Of a DNA stretch of 64,000 nucleotides, positions 42,701 through 53,419 are shown in pieces. The DNA comes from Pseudomonas maumuensis. Lineage in GTDB: Bacteria > Pseudomonadota > Gammaproteobacteria > Pseudomonadales > Pseudomonadaceae. The notes below the pieces were generated by a model. It made no database searches, was not told the origin of the DNA, and worked only from the letters and a program-made list of their open reading frames with translations. Location: assembly GCF_019139675.1 (NCBI RefSeq), contig NZ_CP077077.1:5084001-5148000 (forward strand). The letters are read 5' to 3'. Positions within the stretch are counted from its first letter, which is position 1. Each line of letters opens with the position of its first letter. The translations under genes were made by a program, and so were the position numbers.

Positions 42701-42951
42701 CCTTGCTTGTCGAGGTATTCCCGCAAGCTGGCAGCAGCGAAATCGTGGGGTGTCTGCAGGACGATGCGCTCGCGCTCGAAGCCTTGCTTGATCGACAGGA
42801 GGATTTCTTCGTCTTGCTCCGTTTTGGCCGGGATGAGCGAAACGAGATGGTGGCGCCCGGGCTCAAAAATGTCATCGGGGTGGGTCGCCGCTTCCGCGCT
42901 GTAGGGTTCGCCTGGCGCGGGGTATTCCGGAGTGGGTGGCTGGTAAATCAT
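39757..42951 (-). CDS. Large toxin-like protein with C-terminal DXD glycosyltransferase domain
   Basis: 1064 residues, ATG at 42951 after AAGGAG. Residues about 45-420 resemble the DUF6543 'dermonecrotic toxin' region common in big Pseudomonas proteins. A long hydrophobic stretch (433-470, ANVIGAIALAVPALAPVAVA) could insert in a membrane, followed by an Ala/Glu helix (500-530). Residues about 786-1064 form a GT-A glycosyltransferase like those of clostridial glucosylating toxins: IHMIWVG (Trp790), ASDYLRIRVVDEFGG (Asp879) and the D895-I-D897 metal/nucleotide-sugar motif. No signal peptide or toxin-secretion genes are adjacent. Base composition looks less GC-rich than its neighbours. Sugar donor and target are unknown. 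Confidence 0.82.
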   Translation of the reverse strand: MIYQPPTPEYPAPGEPYSAEAATHPDDIFEPGRHHLVSLIPAKTEQDEEILLSIKQGFERERIVLQTPHDFAAASLREYLDKQGIADDPDDLILTTLYLENANMHAGPWRAQVAHSMTLTQALIGNWQQQGSGSWDDHLGYPKAWRREGYEVSQTTTLAAGQLADSAAYDGIYRRTTPQTFGAATQVNLDPVAFRKFVWDAELQGHYLTYLRHFWSQQGHSYHLLLKGNLVHAALLQREEGSLGTEHVELVLKSLMLNPNTSWEGTSFRYFADNPVSPSRTISALKIYGYEASDIMVFGEHGQDHKVLYIPGNSSPLHGFASAHELRDWITQQCCDPRKRAALASHFCTKDRADGNFFSGVDTALAGLAAYPRRLNDATGHWYPSSTISFGDALYPYPMSHFRDRIKDRLHSDAEYDIGTQGAYYRKLTAYGVEMAANVIGAIALAVPALAPVAVALGAGLLAVGAGEMITAHTPQEQTEGAQRIAFGLLNALPLAGELSQAKAAKATLSEAERAAAEAAETEHAAQAARDTNDGGIPSHAPETAEYKAVRPVHDSLQSDKRSLLKTIAVTRRVRVLGGGKGTFLDEGKLYVRIRPEVYRVQWLENEQQFRIRSEGEPVVWGPFLTCMDNGYWDIDPRLGLRGGSYNTKVFDPAPLPVELVAGIERQPLIPKVEVSIAVDDLIWSEEFNCYQADVFLGSGSNSVEGESTRLKVWYDADSVAWRSGDDQYVWREAHGSKGTYRWRKGSARDYERVRHKVVPETYVTDYRFPDLPQLPKQMAPIPQDIHMIWVGEKELGVEIKQTIVKNLRHKPLRFIMHLDNAAPAMEANTAWCEEVGIQARNLREQPFFQEFVQGPQGRAYNYFRNPTAASRNYAAASDYLRIRVVDEFGGCYMDIDDELLAGTAPPLMAAPNDVLCGNQYVMPWSKKGMVNNSHFASHRNNPVLKRLLEDANARYDALPDSFKNTPRPVFDNLANPVQRKQMYAYMQVISNLAGPDAFNKGMRMLRPDYFALMKTKPFPAYAWVRSKVYQEFWDEVIAHWFPFRAVGGQMGIRSGNAHTWMQT

Positions 42952-43226
42952 GGAGTAGGCTCCTTGTGCCTTTCAAGTGAGAGGCCAAGGTAGCGCTGCG
43001 TAGGATGGGTCCTGGGGTACTTAATTAATGCATCGCGATGGGGAGGCCGTTAGTGAAACAGCTGATCTGAACATCGGCAGGAGGATTGAGTCACGCAAGG
43101 ATGTCGGGCGTTGGCCACCTATCGCGTACCAGCACGCATGGCCCTGCAAGACAGATACTGGGGGGAGTTTGACCAAGAGAACAACAGGCGCGTTGTCGAT
43201 GACTAGCGCGCCTGCCTGGCAAAGCA
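42952..43226. other. Non-coding gap upstream of the toxin gene
   Basis: 275 bp between the toxin start and the next lipoprotein stop. It includes an A/T-rich patch (GTACTTAATTAATGCAT, about 43017-43033) unlike the surrounding DNA that could hold the toxin promoter, though no good -35/-10 pair was identified. Short open frames here lack ribosome binding sites and run into neighbouring genes. Confidence 0.4.
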
Positions 43227-43937
43227 TCAGAAGCGAAACACTTCCATATCAGTACGGATCGGCGAAGCCATCGGAATCTTCGGTTTCTCCGGTTCTTTCT
43301 TCACCTGCACCGGCGCTGCCGGCTTGCGAGGCGCCTCCTCGGCAATAGCCGGCTGGTTGGCCAGCGGCTTGACCGTGGCGCTCAACTGCTCGACCAGCTT
43401 CTGCAGCAGCTGCCCCTGGGCTTGAACCTGCGCCGACTCGCTGCCCGCATGGGGCTGTTCGAGGTGGACGATACGGTTGTCACGCACCTGGCCACGGCGG
43501 TCCAGCACGCGCCACTGCGCATCGAGGATCGCCGGCTGGTTCTTGCCCGAGTCCAGGCGGGTGATCGACAGCAACACTTGCACATCCGGAGTGAAACCAG
43601 CACTTGCCGGCGCCAGCACCACACGTTGGCTGTCCAGGCGCCAGGCCAGCTGGCGTACCAACAACTGATCGATATCCGACGAAAGGCTGCCGGCCCAGCG
43701 ACCGTCGGTCGCCGCGGTCAGGCTGCCATCGGTCTGACGCTGCAAAAAGGTTTCGCGTTGCAGGTAGTCGGCCACCGATACCGGGCCAAGTACCACCGCC
43801 ATGCCCGCAGCCTGGGTCGGCTGACCGGGATCACCGCTGTCGAGCTGATACAGGGCAACCGGCTGGTGCATGCTGCACCCGCTCAGGCCCAGCAAGCCAG
43901 TCATCAGCAGCGCAAATGGAAGGCGCAGAAATTTCAT
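43227..43937 (-). CDS. PqiC-like ABC-type transport auxiliary lipoprotein
   Basis: 236 residues. Lipoprotein signal peptide with lipobox LSGC (Cys20), then a PqiC/YmbA-type domain (VALYQLDSGDP; VVLGPVSVADYLQR; DIDQLLVRQLAWRL), seen in outer-membrane partners of MCE lipid transporters. The C-terminal 50 residues are Lys/Pro-rich. No MCE transporter genes are near. It precedes nothing obvious on its strand except the toxin gene, and lies 176 bp downstream of parC. Confidence 0.75.
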   Translation of the reverse strand: MKFLRLPFALLMTGLLGLSGCSMHQPVALYQLDSGDPGQPTQAAGMAVVLGPVSVADYLQRETFLQRQTDGSLTAATDGRWAGSLSSDIDQLLVRQLAWRLDSQRVVLAPASAGFTPDVQVLLSITRLDSGKNQPAILDAQWRVLDRRGQVRDNRIVHLEQPHAGSESAQVQAQGQLLQKLVEQLSATVKPLANQPAIAEEAPRKPAAPVQVKKEPEKPKIPMASPIRTDMEVFRF

Positions 43938-44076
43938 TCATCCCATCCAAGCGGTCGTCACCAGACTGACCGCAGTGATACTCATGTAGATTCATCCGGG
44001 CACTCGGCCACGCCGGCGCCAACGAGGGCCCTATCATCCGCGAAATAGTCGCCCGACTCCAGCATTTCCGCCCGAA

Positions 44077-44095
44077 GCGGCGTCGAAAACGCCGC
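44077..44095. terminator. Hairpin after parC
   Basis: GCGGCGT (44077-44083), loop CGAAA, ACGCCGC (44089-44095), 18 bp past the parC stop codon. Without a T-tract it is only a possible terminator. Confidence 0.35.
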
Positions 44096-44113
44096 AACAG
44101 ACGGTCCATTCGA

Positions 44114-46897
<2,784 letters not shown>

Positions 46898-46901
<4 letters not shown>

Positions 46902-47884
46902 GGCTTGGCGCTCCAGCCGCCCTGCGGCGCGTCGAAGCGCCAGACGATCGGCCGTGTTTCACCATCCACCCGCGGGCGGTCGTTGTTGTCCACGCCGATC
47001 CAGGCACCGCCTTTGTCGATCACCAGCGTCTCGGCCAAGCCGTAGGGCTGCGAGTAGCGCCGCGATTCCATCAGGGCGTCGGCGGCGAACGACCAACAGC
47101 GCTCCACGGCGCCTGTGTCGGCATCTCGTCGGCAAATGCGGTAGGCATTGCGCTCGAGGGTGAACAGCTTGCCTTCGAACCAGGCCAGGTCCGCAAAGTC
47201 ACGTGATACCGGGCGTGCCTCGGGGAATTGCGGCGGCTGCATCTCGACACCCGCCTCGCTGAGCAGCACGCAGCCGCGCCCGCAGGTCCACACCGATTGC
47301 TGGCGCTGCACCGCGAGCAGGCCCCGGCGCTCGCGCTCGGCGGCCAGCCACAGGCGGTCGCCCGCCGGGTTGATCGCCAGCCCCTCGAACAGCGCGTTGA
47401 AATGCAGCAACATGCCGCTGGCCCGTGCCTGGCGCACCATGGCCTGATCGATCTTCAGCCAGTCCGGCTCACCTTCCACGGGCAACTGCAGCACGGCGGC
47501 GTGGGCCTCGCTGACAACGTACAGGTTGCCGGCCTGATCACAGGTGATGCCCTCGAAATCCAGCGCTCCACCACGGATATAGGATGCCGCCCACGTGCGC
47601 GACCTGAGCCCCCAGGGCAGACCCGTATCGGGTGCCGCCGGAGCAGTGAAGGTCAGTGGCTGGGCCTGCCACGTCGCCCCTGCCTGGTCGAGGCGGTAGA
47701 TCCGGTCGTCATCGCGGTCGGACACCGCCCACAGTGCCCCACGGCACCAGGCCAGGCCCGACAGGTTGCCGCCGCGCATGCCATCGACCGCATGCTCGGC
47801 GCTGAGCTTGAGCTGCGGCCAATCGCCGGCCTGGGCCTGCAGGGCAAACCACGCCAGGCAGGCCAGGAGCAACGGACGAATCAA
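46898..47884 (-). CDS. Phytase-like beta-propeller protein, secreted
   Basis: 328 residues. Signal peptide (MIRPLLLACLAWFALQAQA, cleavage near residue 19), then repeats typical of the 'esterase-like activity of phytase' family (GNLSGLAWCRGALWAVSDRD; ALDFEGITCDQAGNLYVVSE; LFEGLAINPAGDRLWLAAE). Four cysteine-containing loops suggest disulfides in the periplasm. It overlaps parE by 4 bp and the protease gene by 4 bp, so the four genes parE to parC form one unit. Substrate not known. Confidence 0.82.
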
Positions 47885-49785
47885 ACCAGGACCTCGGCCA
47901 GGTTGCCTTTGGTCTCCAGCCAGCTCTTGCGATCGCCCGCACGCTTCTTGGCCAAGAGCATGTCCATGATCTCGGTGGTGCCCTGCACATCGTCCAGGGT
48001 CAACTGGACCAGGCGCCGGGTGTTCGGGTCCATGGTGGTTTCGCGCAGTTGCGGCGGGTTCATCTCGCCCAGGCCCTTAAATCGGGTGACCTGCGGCTTG
48101 CCGCGCTTCTTCTCGGCGACCAGCCGGTCGAGGATGCCGTCACGCTCGGCTTCGTCCAGGGCGTAGTAGATCTCCTTGCCCAGGTCGATGCGGTACAGCG
48201 GCGGCATGGCCACGTAAACGTGCCCGGCCTCGACCAGCGGGCGGAAGTGTTGGACGAACAGCGCGCACAGCAAAGTGGCGATGTGCAGACCGTCGGAGTC
48301 GGCGTCGGCGAGGATGCAGACCTTGCCGTAGCGCAACTGCGAGAGATCGGCTGCGCCCGGGTCGACGCCGATGGCCACGGCGATGTTATGCACTTCCTGG
48401 CTGGCCAGGACTTCACCGCCATCGACCTCCCAGGTGTTGAGGATCTTGCCGCGCAGCGGCAGGATGGCCTGGAATTCCTTGTCCCGCGCCTGCTTGGCCG
48501 AGCCACCGGCCGAGTCACCCTCGACCAGGAACAGCTCGGCGCGCATTGGGTCCTGGCCGGCGCAATCGGCCAGCTTGCCCGGCAATGCGGGGCCCTGGGT
48601 GATGCGCTTGCGCTCGACCTTCTTGCTCGCCTTCAGGCGCCGGCCGGCGTTGCTGATGGCCAGTTCCGCCAGTTGCATGCCCAGTTCAGGGTGGGCATTG
48701 AGCCACAGGCTGAAGGCGTCCTTGACCACGCCGGAAACGAACGCGGCCGCCTCGCGGGACGACAAGCGCTCCTTGGTCTGGCCGGAGAACTGCGGCTCCT
48801 GCATCTTCATCGACAGCACGAAGCTGATGCGCTCCCAGACGTCCTCGGGGGCCAGCTTGACCCCGCGCGGCAGCAGGTTGCGGAACTCGCAGAACTCGCG
48901 CATGGCGTCCAGCAGGCCCTGGCGCAGGCCGTTGACGTGGGTGCCGCCCTGGGCGGTGGGGATCAGGTTGACGTAGCTTTCCTGGATGCTGTCGCCACCT
49001 TCCGGCAGCCACAACAGAGCCCAGTCCACGGCCTCCTTGTTACCGGCCAGGCTGCCGCAGAACGGCTCGTCGGGCAGGCGCTGGAACTCGCTGACCAAAT
49101 CGACCAGGTAGGAACGCAGGCCATCCTCATAGTGCCACTCGACTTTCTCGCCCGTGCCCTTGTCCTCGAAGCTGATGGACAGCCCAGGGCACAGTACCGC
49201 CTTGGCCTTGAGCACGTGCTTGAGGCGGCTGATGGAGAACTTTGGCGAGTCGAAATACTTCGGGTCGGGGCTGAAGTACACGCTGGTGCCGGTGTTGCGC
49301 TTGCCGACGCTGCCGACCACCTCCAGTTCGCTGGCCTTGAAGCCGTCGGCGAAGGTCATTTGGTACTCGTTGCCGTCGCGCTTGACGCGCACGCGCACCT
49401 GGCTCGACAGGGCGTTGACCACCGAGATACCGACGCCGTGCAGGCCGCCGGAGAATTGATAGTTCTTGTTGGAGAACTTGCCGCCGGCGTGCAGCTTGGT
49501 GAGGATCAGTTCGACGCCGGAAACGCCCTCTTCGGGGTGGATGTCCACCGGCATGCCGCGGCCATCGTCGCTGACTTCCAGCGAATGGTCGGCGTGGAGG
49601 ACGACCTGCACCGAACGGGCGTGGCCGGCCAGTGCTTCGTCGACGCTGTTGTCGATGACTTCCTGGGCCAGGTGGTTGGGCCGGCTGGTATCGGTGTACA
49701 TGCCCGGTCGCTTGCGGACCGGGTCAAGGCCCGAGAGGACTTCGATGGCGTCTGCGTTATAGGCGCTAGCGCTGGGATTGGCCAT
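47881..49785 (-). CDS. parE: DNA topoisomerase IV subunit B
   Basis: 634 residues. ParE provides the ATPase of topoisomerase IV. GHKL motifs (QEVIDNSVDEALAG; DDGRGMPVDIHPE; SGGLHGVGISVVNALS) are followed by the TOPRIM domain (LFLVEGDSAGGSAKQARD; DADSDGLHIATLL). It starts 33 bp after the yqiA stop codon and heads the parE - phytase-like - protease - parC unit. Confidence 0.98.
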   Translation of the reverse strand: MANPSASAYNADAIEVLSGLDPVRKRPGMYTDTSRPNHLAQEVIDNSVDEALAGHARSVQVVLHADHSLEVSDDGRGMPVDIHPEEGVSGVELILTKLHAGGKFSNKNYQFSGGLHGVGISVVNALSSQVRVRVKRDGNEYQMTFADGFKASELEVVGSVGKRNTGTSVYFSPDPKYFDSPKFSISRLKHVLKAKAVLCPGLSISFEDKGTGEKVEWHYEDGLRSYLVDLVSEFQRLPDEPFCGSLAGNKEAVDWALLWLPEGGDSIQESYVNLIPTAQGGTHVNGLRQGLLDAMREFCEFRNLLPRGVKLAPEDVWERISFVLSMKMQEPQFSGQTKERLSSREAAAFVSGVVKDAFSLWLNAHPELGMQLAELAISNAGRRLKASKKVERKRITQGPALPGKLADCAGQDPMRAELFLVEGDSAGGSAKQARDKEFQAILPLRGKILNTWEVDGGEVLASQEVHNIAVAIGVDPGAADLSQLRYGKVCILADADSDGLHIATLLCALFVQHFRPLVEAGHVYVAMPPLYRIDLGKEIYYALDEAERDGILDRLVAEKKRGKPQVTRFKGLGEMNPPQLRETTMDPNTRRLVQLTLDDVQGTTEIMDMLLAKKRAGDRKSWLETKGNLAEVLV

Positions 49786-49818
49786 GGGTTCTCGTCGTCA
49801 GTCTGGTGAATGCAAAAG

Positions 49819-50427
49819 TCAAAATACAGAAAAGTCCAGCGCCGCGTATTGCCTGCGGGCAATGCCGGCGAACGCCAGCAGGGCCGGCAGCTGTTCGGCG
49901 AAGCCCTGGTAACTGTGGTCGCCACCGGCCTGGATACGCAGGGCGCAGGCGCGGTAGTAGCGCTCGGCCTGGCGATAGTCCAGTGTTTCATCGGCGGTCT
50001 GCAACCACACTTGATAGCGGGCGGCATCCTGCGGTGCTGGCACTTCCAGCTCGGCCAGGGCGTCCACGTGGTCGTGGGTGAGCTCCCAGGCTTCATCGGT
50101 ATAGAGGTTGCGCTGGGTGCCGAGGTAACCGTCGAACAGCTTGTGCGGGGCCACCGCCGGGTTGATCAACAGCGCCTTGAGCCCGTGCCGCTCGGCCAGG
50201 TGGGTGGCATAGTAGCCGCCGAGGGAGCTGCCGACCAGCAAGGGCGCGCCAAGCTCGACGATGGCGGTCTCCAGCTGGGCAATGGCCTGGCGCGGATGAT
50301 GGTGCAGGGCCGGGACGCGCAGTTGCTCGGCCAGGCCAAGCTGCTGCATCACCGCTTCGAGCTGGCGTGCCTTCTTCGACAGCGGCGAGCTGTTGAAGCC
50401 ATGGATATAGAGGATGGAACCCGACAT
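49819..50427 (-). CDS. yqiA: YqiA-type alpha/beta-hydrolase (esterase)
   Basis: 202 residues. The alpha/beta-hydrolase features are visible: oxyanion region ILYIHGFNSSP, nucleophile elbow VGSSLGGYYA (Ser in GXSXGG) and the C-terminal His in GGDHSYQGF. E. coli YqiA hydrolyses palmitoyl-CoA and esters; the physiological substrate is unclear. Located between cpdA and parE, the usual order. Confidence 0.93.
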   Translation of the reverse strand: MSGSILYIHGFNSSPLSKKARQLEAVMQQLGLAEQLRVPALHHHPRQAIAQLETAIVELGAPLLVGSSLGGYYATHLAERHGLKALLINPAVAPHKLFDGYLGTQRNLYTDEAWELTHDHVDALAELEVPAPQDAARYQVWLQTADETLDYRQAERYYRACALRIQAGGDHSYQGFAEQLPALLAFAGIARRQYAALDFSVF

Positions 50428-50537
50428 GCTGCCCCCGGACGCAAAGACGCGCAGTGTAGCGTGTTCGACGGGTAGTGGCGCAGCGTGGGGATTTTCGCAA
50501 CAAAATCTTCAAATCACAGGGGCAGCTGCGCAGCCCT

Positions 50538-51341
50538 TCAGTAGCCCGGGCTGTCGAAATCCAGCTTCACCACGAAATCCCGCGCCCGCTCCACTCCGGT
50601 CTCCAACCGCCCGTCGGCATGCAGACGCAGCCAGCGGTAACCCGGTTGCTCCTCGCTCACCTTGAAGTCCTCGCTGCGCGGCGCGAACTGGATACAGGTC
50701 GAAGGTGTGGCGAGGAAACGGATACCGTCACGCACTTCGTCCCATTCCTGGTGGATATGCCCCCACAGCAGCGCCCTCACCTGTGGATAACTGCGCAGAC
50801 ACCGCAGCAGCTCATCGGCATTACGCAAACCGATCGGCGCGATCCAGGCACAGCCAATATCCACCGGCTGGTGGTGGCAGCACACCAGGCAATGACGTTC
50901 GCCAGCGCTGGCCAGCGCGTCATCCAAGGCGGCCAGCTGTCGCTCATCCAACAGCCCGAAGGTGGCACCGACCACTGCCGAGTCGAGCATGACGATGCGC
51001 CAGGCACCGATGTCGGTGACCGTGCGCACCAACTCGGGCGCCACCTCAGCCATCACCCGCGCCTCGTCATGGTTACCCGGCAGCCAGCGCGCTGGCGCGC
51101 CGAGCATCGACGTCAGCTCGCGAAAGGCGGTGTAGGACTCGACGCTGGCATCCTGGGAAAGATCGCCCGTACACAGCAGCAGGTCGATGCGCGGCTGCTC
51201 GCGGCGAACCTGGCCGACCACGTGCCCGAGGCTTTCGCGGGTATTGAGGCCCAACAAGGTGCCCGCCGGGTCGGCGAACAGATGGGCATCGGTCAGTTGC
51301 ACCACATGGACAGGTGACAGGGGTGAAAGTGGTTGCGGCAA
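50538..51341 (-). CDS. cpdA: 3',5'-cyclic-AMP phosphodiesterase CpdA
   Basis: 267 residues, class III phosphodiesterase of the calcineurin-like metallophosphoesterase fold. Metal motifs: QLTDAHLFAD (D-X-H), CTGDLSQDAS (GD), LPGNHDE (GNHD), CCHHQPVDIG (H) and LLWGHIHQEWD (GHXH). It controls cAMP, which with Vfr governs many Pseudomonas genes. The start codon appears to be TTG at 51341, after GGAGA. Confidence 0.95.
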   Translation of the reverse strand: MPQPLSPLSPVHVVQLTDAHLFADPAGTLLGLNTRESLGHVVGQVRREQPRIDLLLCTGDLSQDASVESYTAFRELTSMLGAPARWLPGNHDEARVMAEVAPELVRTVTDIGAWRIVMLDSAVVGATFGLLDERQLAALDDALASAGERHCLVCCHHQPVDIGCAWIAPIGLRNADELLRCLRSYPQVRALLWGHIHQEWDEVRDGIRFLATPSTCIQFAPRSEDFKVSEEQPGYRWLRLHADGRLETGVERARDFVVKLDFDSPGY

Positions 51342-51426
51342 CGGCCGTCTCCTCGAACGGATTCAGCACGGATTATGGCGGCGGATCGCATTCGAGCAAA
51401 TACTCGAAACCGACGCACGTCACATT

Positions 51427-51879
51427 TCAGCGCACCGCTGCAAGTTCGTGGCCGCAGGCCAGGCAGTGGCTCAGCCATTCGCCGAGGAACAGATTGAGCT
51501 GGGCCTTCTCGTCCGGCTGGTGCATCGCCGTGTTGGGATACGGATAGATGCTGCGTAGGCGGCGCGCATGCTCGGCGCTGACCACCTCGGCCATCCGCGC
51601 GTCATGGTAAACCTGCACCTCCAGCTCCGGCACCGGCAGCCAAGGCAGGCTGTGCTCCTGGCGCACCTTGAGCGTGGTGGTGTAGGGGCACGCCAGCAAC
51701 ACCTCAAGCACCAGCACGCCGAGCATCTGGTCGCCCTGGGTCATGCCGATGCGCCGCGAGCTTTGCGTGGTGCGCATGTCGGGCAACAGGCGCATCAGGC
51801 GGGCATAATTGGCCTCGCAGGCGGACTGCAGCCCGACCAGGTCGACTCGATAACGCTCGCGCAGCAGGTTCACTTCCAC
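51427..51879 (-). CDS. DUF1249 family protein
   Basis: 150 residues. The sequence MEVNLLRERYRVDLVGLQSACEANYARLMRLLPDM and the C-terminal MHQPDEKAQLNLFLGEWL are characteristic of DUF1249 (YqiB), a conserved family of unknown function found between nudF and cpdA in gammaproteobacteria. The start overlaps the nudF end by 10 bp. Confidence 0.9.
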   Translation of the reverse strand: MEVNLLRERYRVDLVGLQSACEANYARLMRLLPDMRTTQSSRRIGMTQGDQMLGVLVLEVLLACPYTTTLKVRQEHSLPWLPVPELEVQVYHDARMAEVVSAEHARRLRSIYPYPNTAMHQPDEKAQLNLFLGEWLSHCLACGHELAAVR

Positions 51880-52487
51880 ATACCTCGTACTTCGTCACGG
51901 TTCAGCGCCAGCCATTGCAACCCGATGATCGCGGCGGCGTTGCATATGCGCCCGTCGCGCACCGCCTGCAGGGCATCCTCGAACGCCCACACGCGCACGC
52001 GGATGTCCTCGCTCTCTTCTTCCAGGCCGTGCAGGCCGCCGGCGCCCTCACTGGTGCAACGGCCCAGGAACAGATGAACGTACTCATCGCTGCCGCCAGG
52101 CGACGGGAAGTAGCGTGTCATCGGCCACAGCGCCGAGAACGTCAGGCCGGCCTCCTCCTCGGCTTCGCGATGGGCAACCTCCTCGGGCTGCTCGTCCTTG
52201 TCGATCAGCCCGGCGACCATCTCGATCAGCCAGGGGTTGGCTACCTTGCCCATGGCGCCCACTCGGAACTGCTCGATCAGCACCACTTCATCGCGCTGCG
52301 GATCGTAGGGCAGCACACAGACCGCGTCATGGCGCACGAACAGCTCACGGGTGAACTCACGGCTCATGCCGCCCGCGAACAGCTCGTGGCGCAAGTGCAG
52401 CTTGTCGAGCTTATAGAAGCCCTTGAACAGCTGCTCGCGTCGGGCGATCTCGACCTGGGTAGGCACTGAATTCAACGTGTCCGTCAT
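51870..52487 (-). CDS. nudF: ADP-ribose diphosphatase
   Basis: 205 residues. The Nudix box G-X5-E-X7-REUXEEXGU is complete: GLIDKDEQPEEVAHREAEEEAGL. NudF hydrolyses ADP-ribose to AMP and ribose 5-phosphate, limiting unwanted ADP-ribosylation. First gene of the nudF-DUF1249-cpdA-yqiA-parE run. Divergent from the lipoprotein gene at 52673. Confidence 0.94.
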   Translation of the reverse strand: MTDTLNSVPTQVEIARREQLFKGFYKLDKLHLRHELFAGGMSREFTRELFVRHDAVCVLPYDPQRDEVVLIEQFRVGAMGKVANPWLIEMVAGLIDKDEQPEEVAHREAEEEAGLTFSALWPMTRYFPSPGGSDEYVHLFLGRCTSEGAGGLHGLEEESEDIRVRVWAFEDALQAVRDGRICNAAAIIGLQWLALNRDEVRGMWK

Positions 52488-52672
52488 GCAAACTCCTTAT
52501 TACCTCGTTTACCGCATCGCGCAATCCTACTCTGCGCGCCGCCCGGTTTCATCCCTTTCCGCTGACCGTTCGGGCAGCCGGGACAGGCGTGTCACTCTCT
52601 GTTAGCTTAGTGGCGAACTGAAGGCCGCGCAGGCGGTCCAAGGCCGATCATCACCGTTGTGAAAGAGGCAAC

Positions 52673-53419
52673 ATGACGCTTGTCAAACTGACTTCCGTGG
52701 CCGTCCTGGCACTGGCGCTCGGCGCCTGCCAGAGCCTGTTCACGCCCAATTACCGGGCCCCGCTCGAGGTCAAGCGCGAGGCCTGGGAGCACGTCAAACC
52801 GGGCTGCAGCGAAAGCGATTGCCCGCTGGTCAACATCGACGTCGTACACTTTCCAGCCCTGCCCAAGCTCGACGGCATTGTCGAGAAGCGCCTGCTGATG
52901 CTGACCGAGGACAACCAGCGCGGCACCCCGCCGGCCTCGCTGCAAACCTATGAGCAGCAGTACCTGGCCCGCGCCGACAAGCGCAACAGCAGCTATCTGC
53001 AGGCCAAGGTACGCGAGCAGCATGACGGGCTGGTGATCGTCGAGCTGTCCAGCTACCTGGACAGCGGCGGTGCCCACGGCATGCCTGGGCGCGGCTTCAT
53101 CAACTATTCACGCAAGCTGGACAAGGTACTGACCCTGGACGACATGCTGGTGCCCGGCCAGGAGGCGACCTTCTGGAAGACCGCCGAGGAGTCCCACCGT
53201 GCCTGGCTGATCAGCACCGGCATGGACAAGGACCCCGAGTTCGTCAAAACCTGGCCGTTCAAGCAGTCCCCGCACATCGCCCTGACGTACGGCGCTGTCG
53301 TGATCAAGTACGAGGTCTACGCCATCGCGCCCTACTCCATGGGCCACGTCGAGCTGAAGATCCCCTATCCGCGCCTCAATGGCGTGATCAAGCCCGAGCT
53401 GTTTCCCGGCCGCGGCTGA
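52673..53419 (+). CDS. RsiV/DUF3298-like lipoprotein
   Basis: 248 residues. Lipoprotein signal peptide with lipobox LGAC (Cys19). The C-terminal domain (about 150-245, LTLDDMLVPGQEATFWKTAEESHRAWL; IALTYGAVVIKYEVYAIAPYSMG) matches the DUF3298/RsiV fold, the extracellular part of lysozyme-sensing RsiV and of PdaC-like proteins. The earlier part (SYLQAKVREQHDGLVIVEL; GGAHGMPGRGFINYS) resembles DUF4163. It probably sits in the outer membrane; role unknown. Confidence 0.8.
   Translation: MTLVKLTSVAVLALALGACQSLFTPNYRAPLEVKREAWEHVKPGCSESDCPLVNIDVVHFPALPKLDGIVEKRLLMLTEDNQRGTPPASLQTYEQQYLARADKRNSSYLQAKVREQHDGLVIVELSSYLDSGGAHGMPGRGFINYSRKLDKVLTLDDMLVPGQEATFWKTAEESHRAWLISTGMDKDPEFVKTWPFKQSPHIALTYGAVVIKYEVYAIAPYSMGHVELKIPYPRLNGVIKPELFPGRG

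Noticed and set aside
43021..43227. 68-codon open frame upstream of the toxin gene, considered as an immunity gene
   Set aside because: No ribosome binding site, no hydrophobic or acidic immunity-like character, and a composition typical of random frames.
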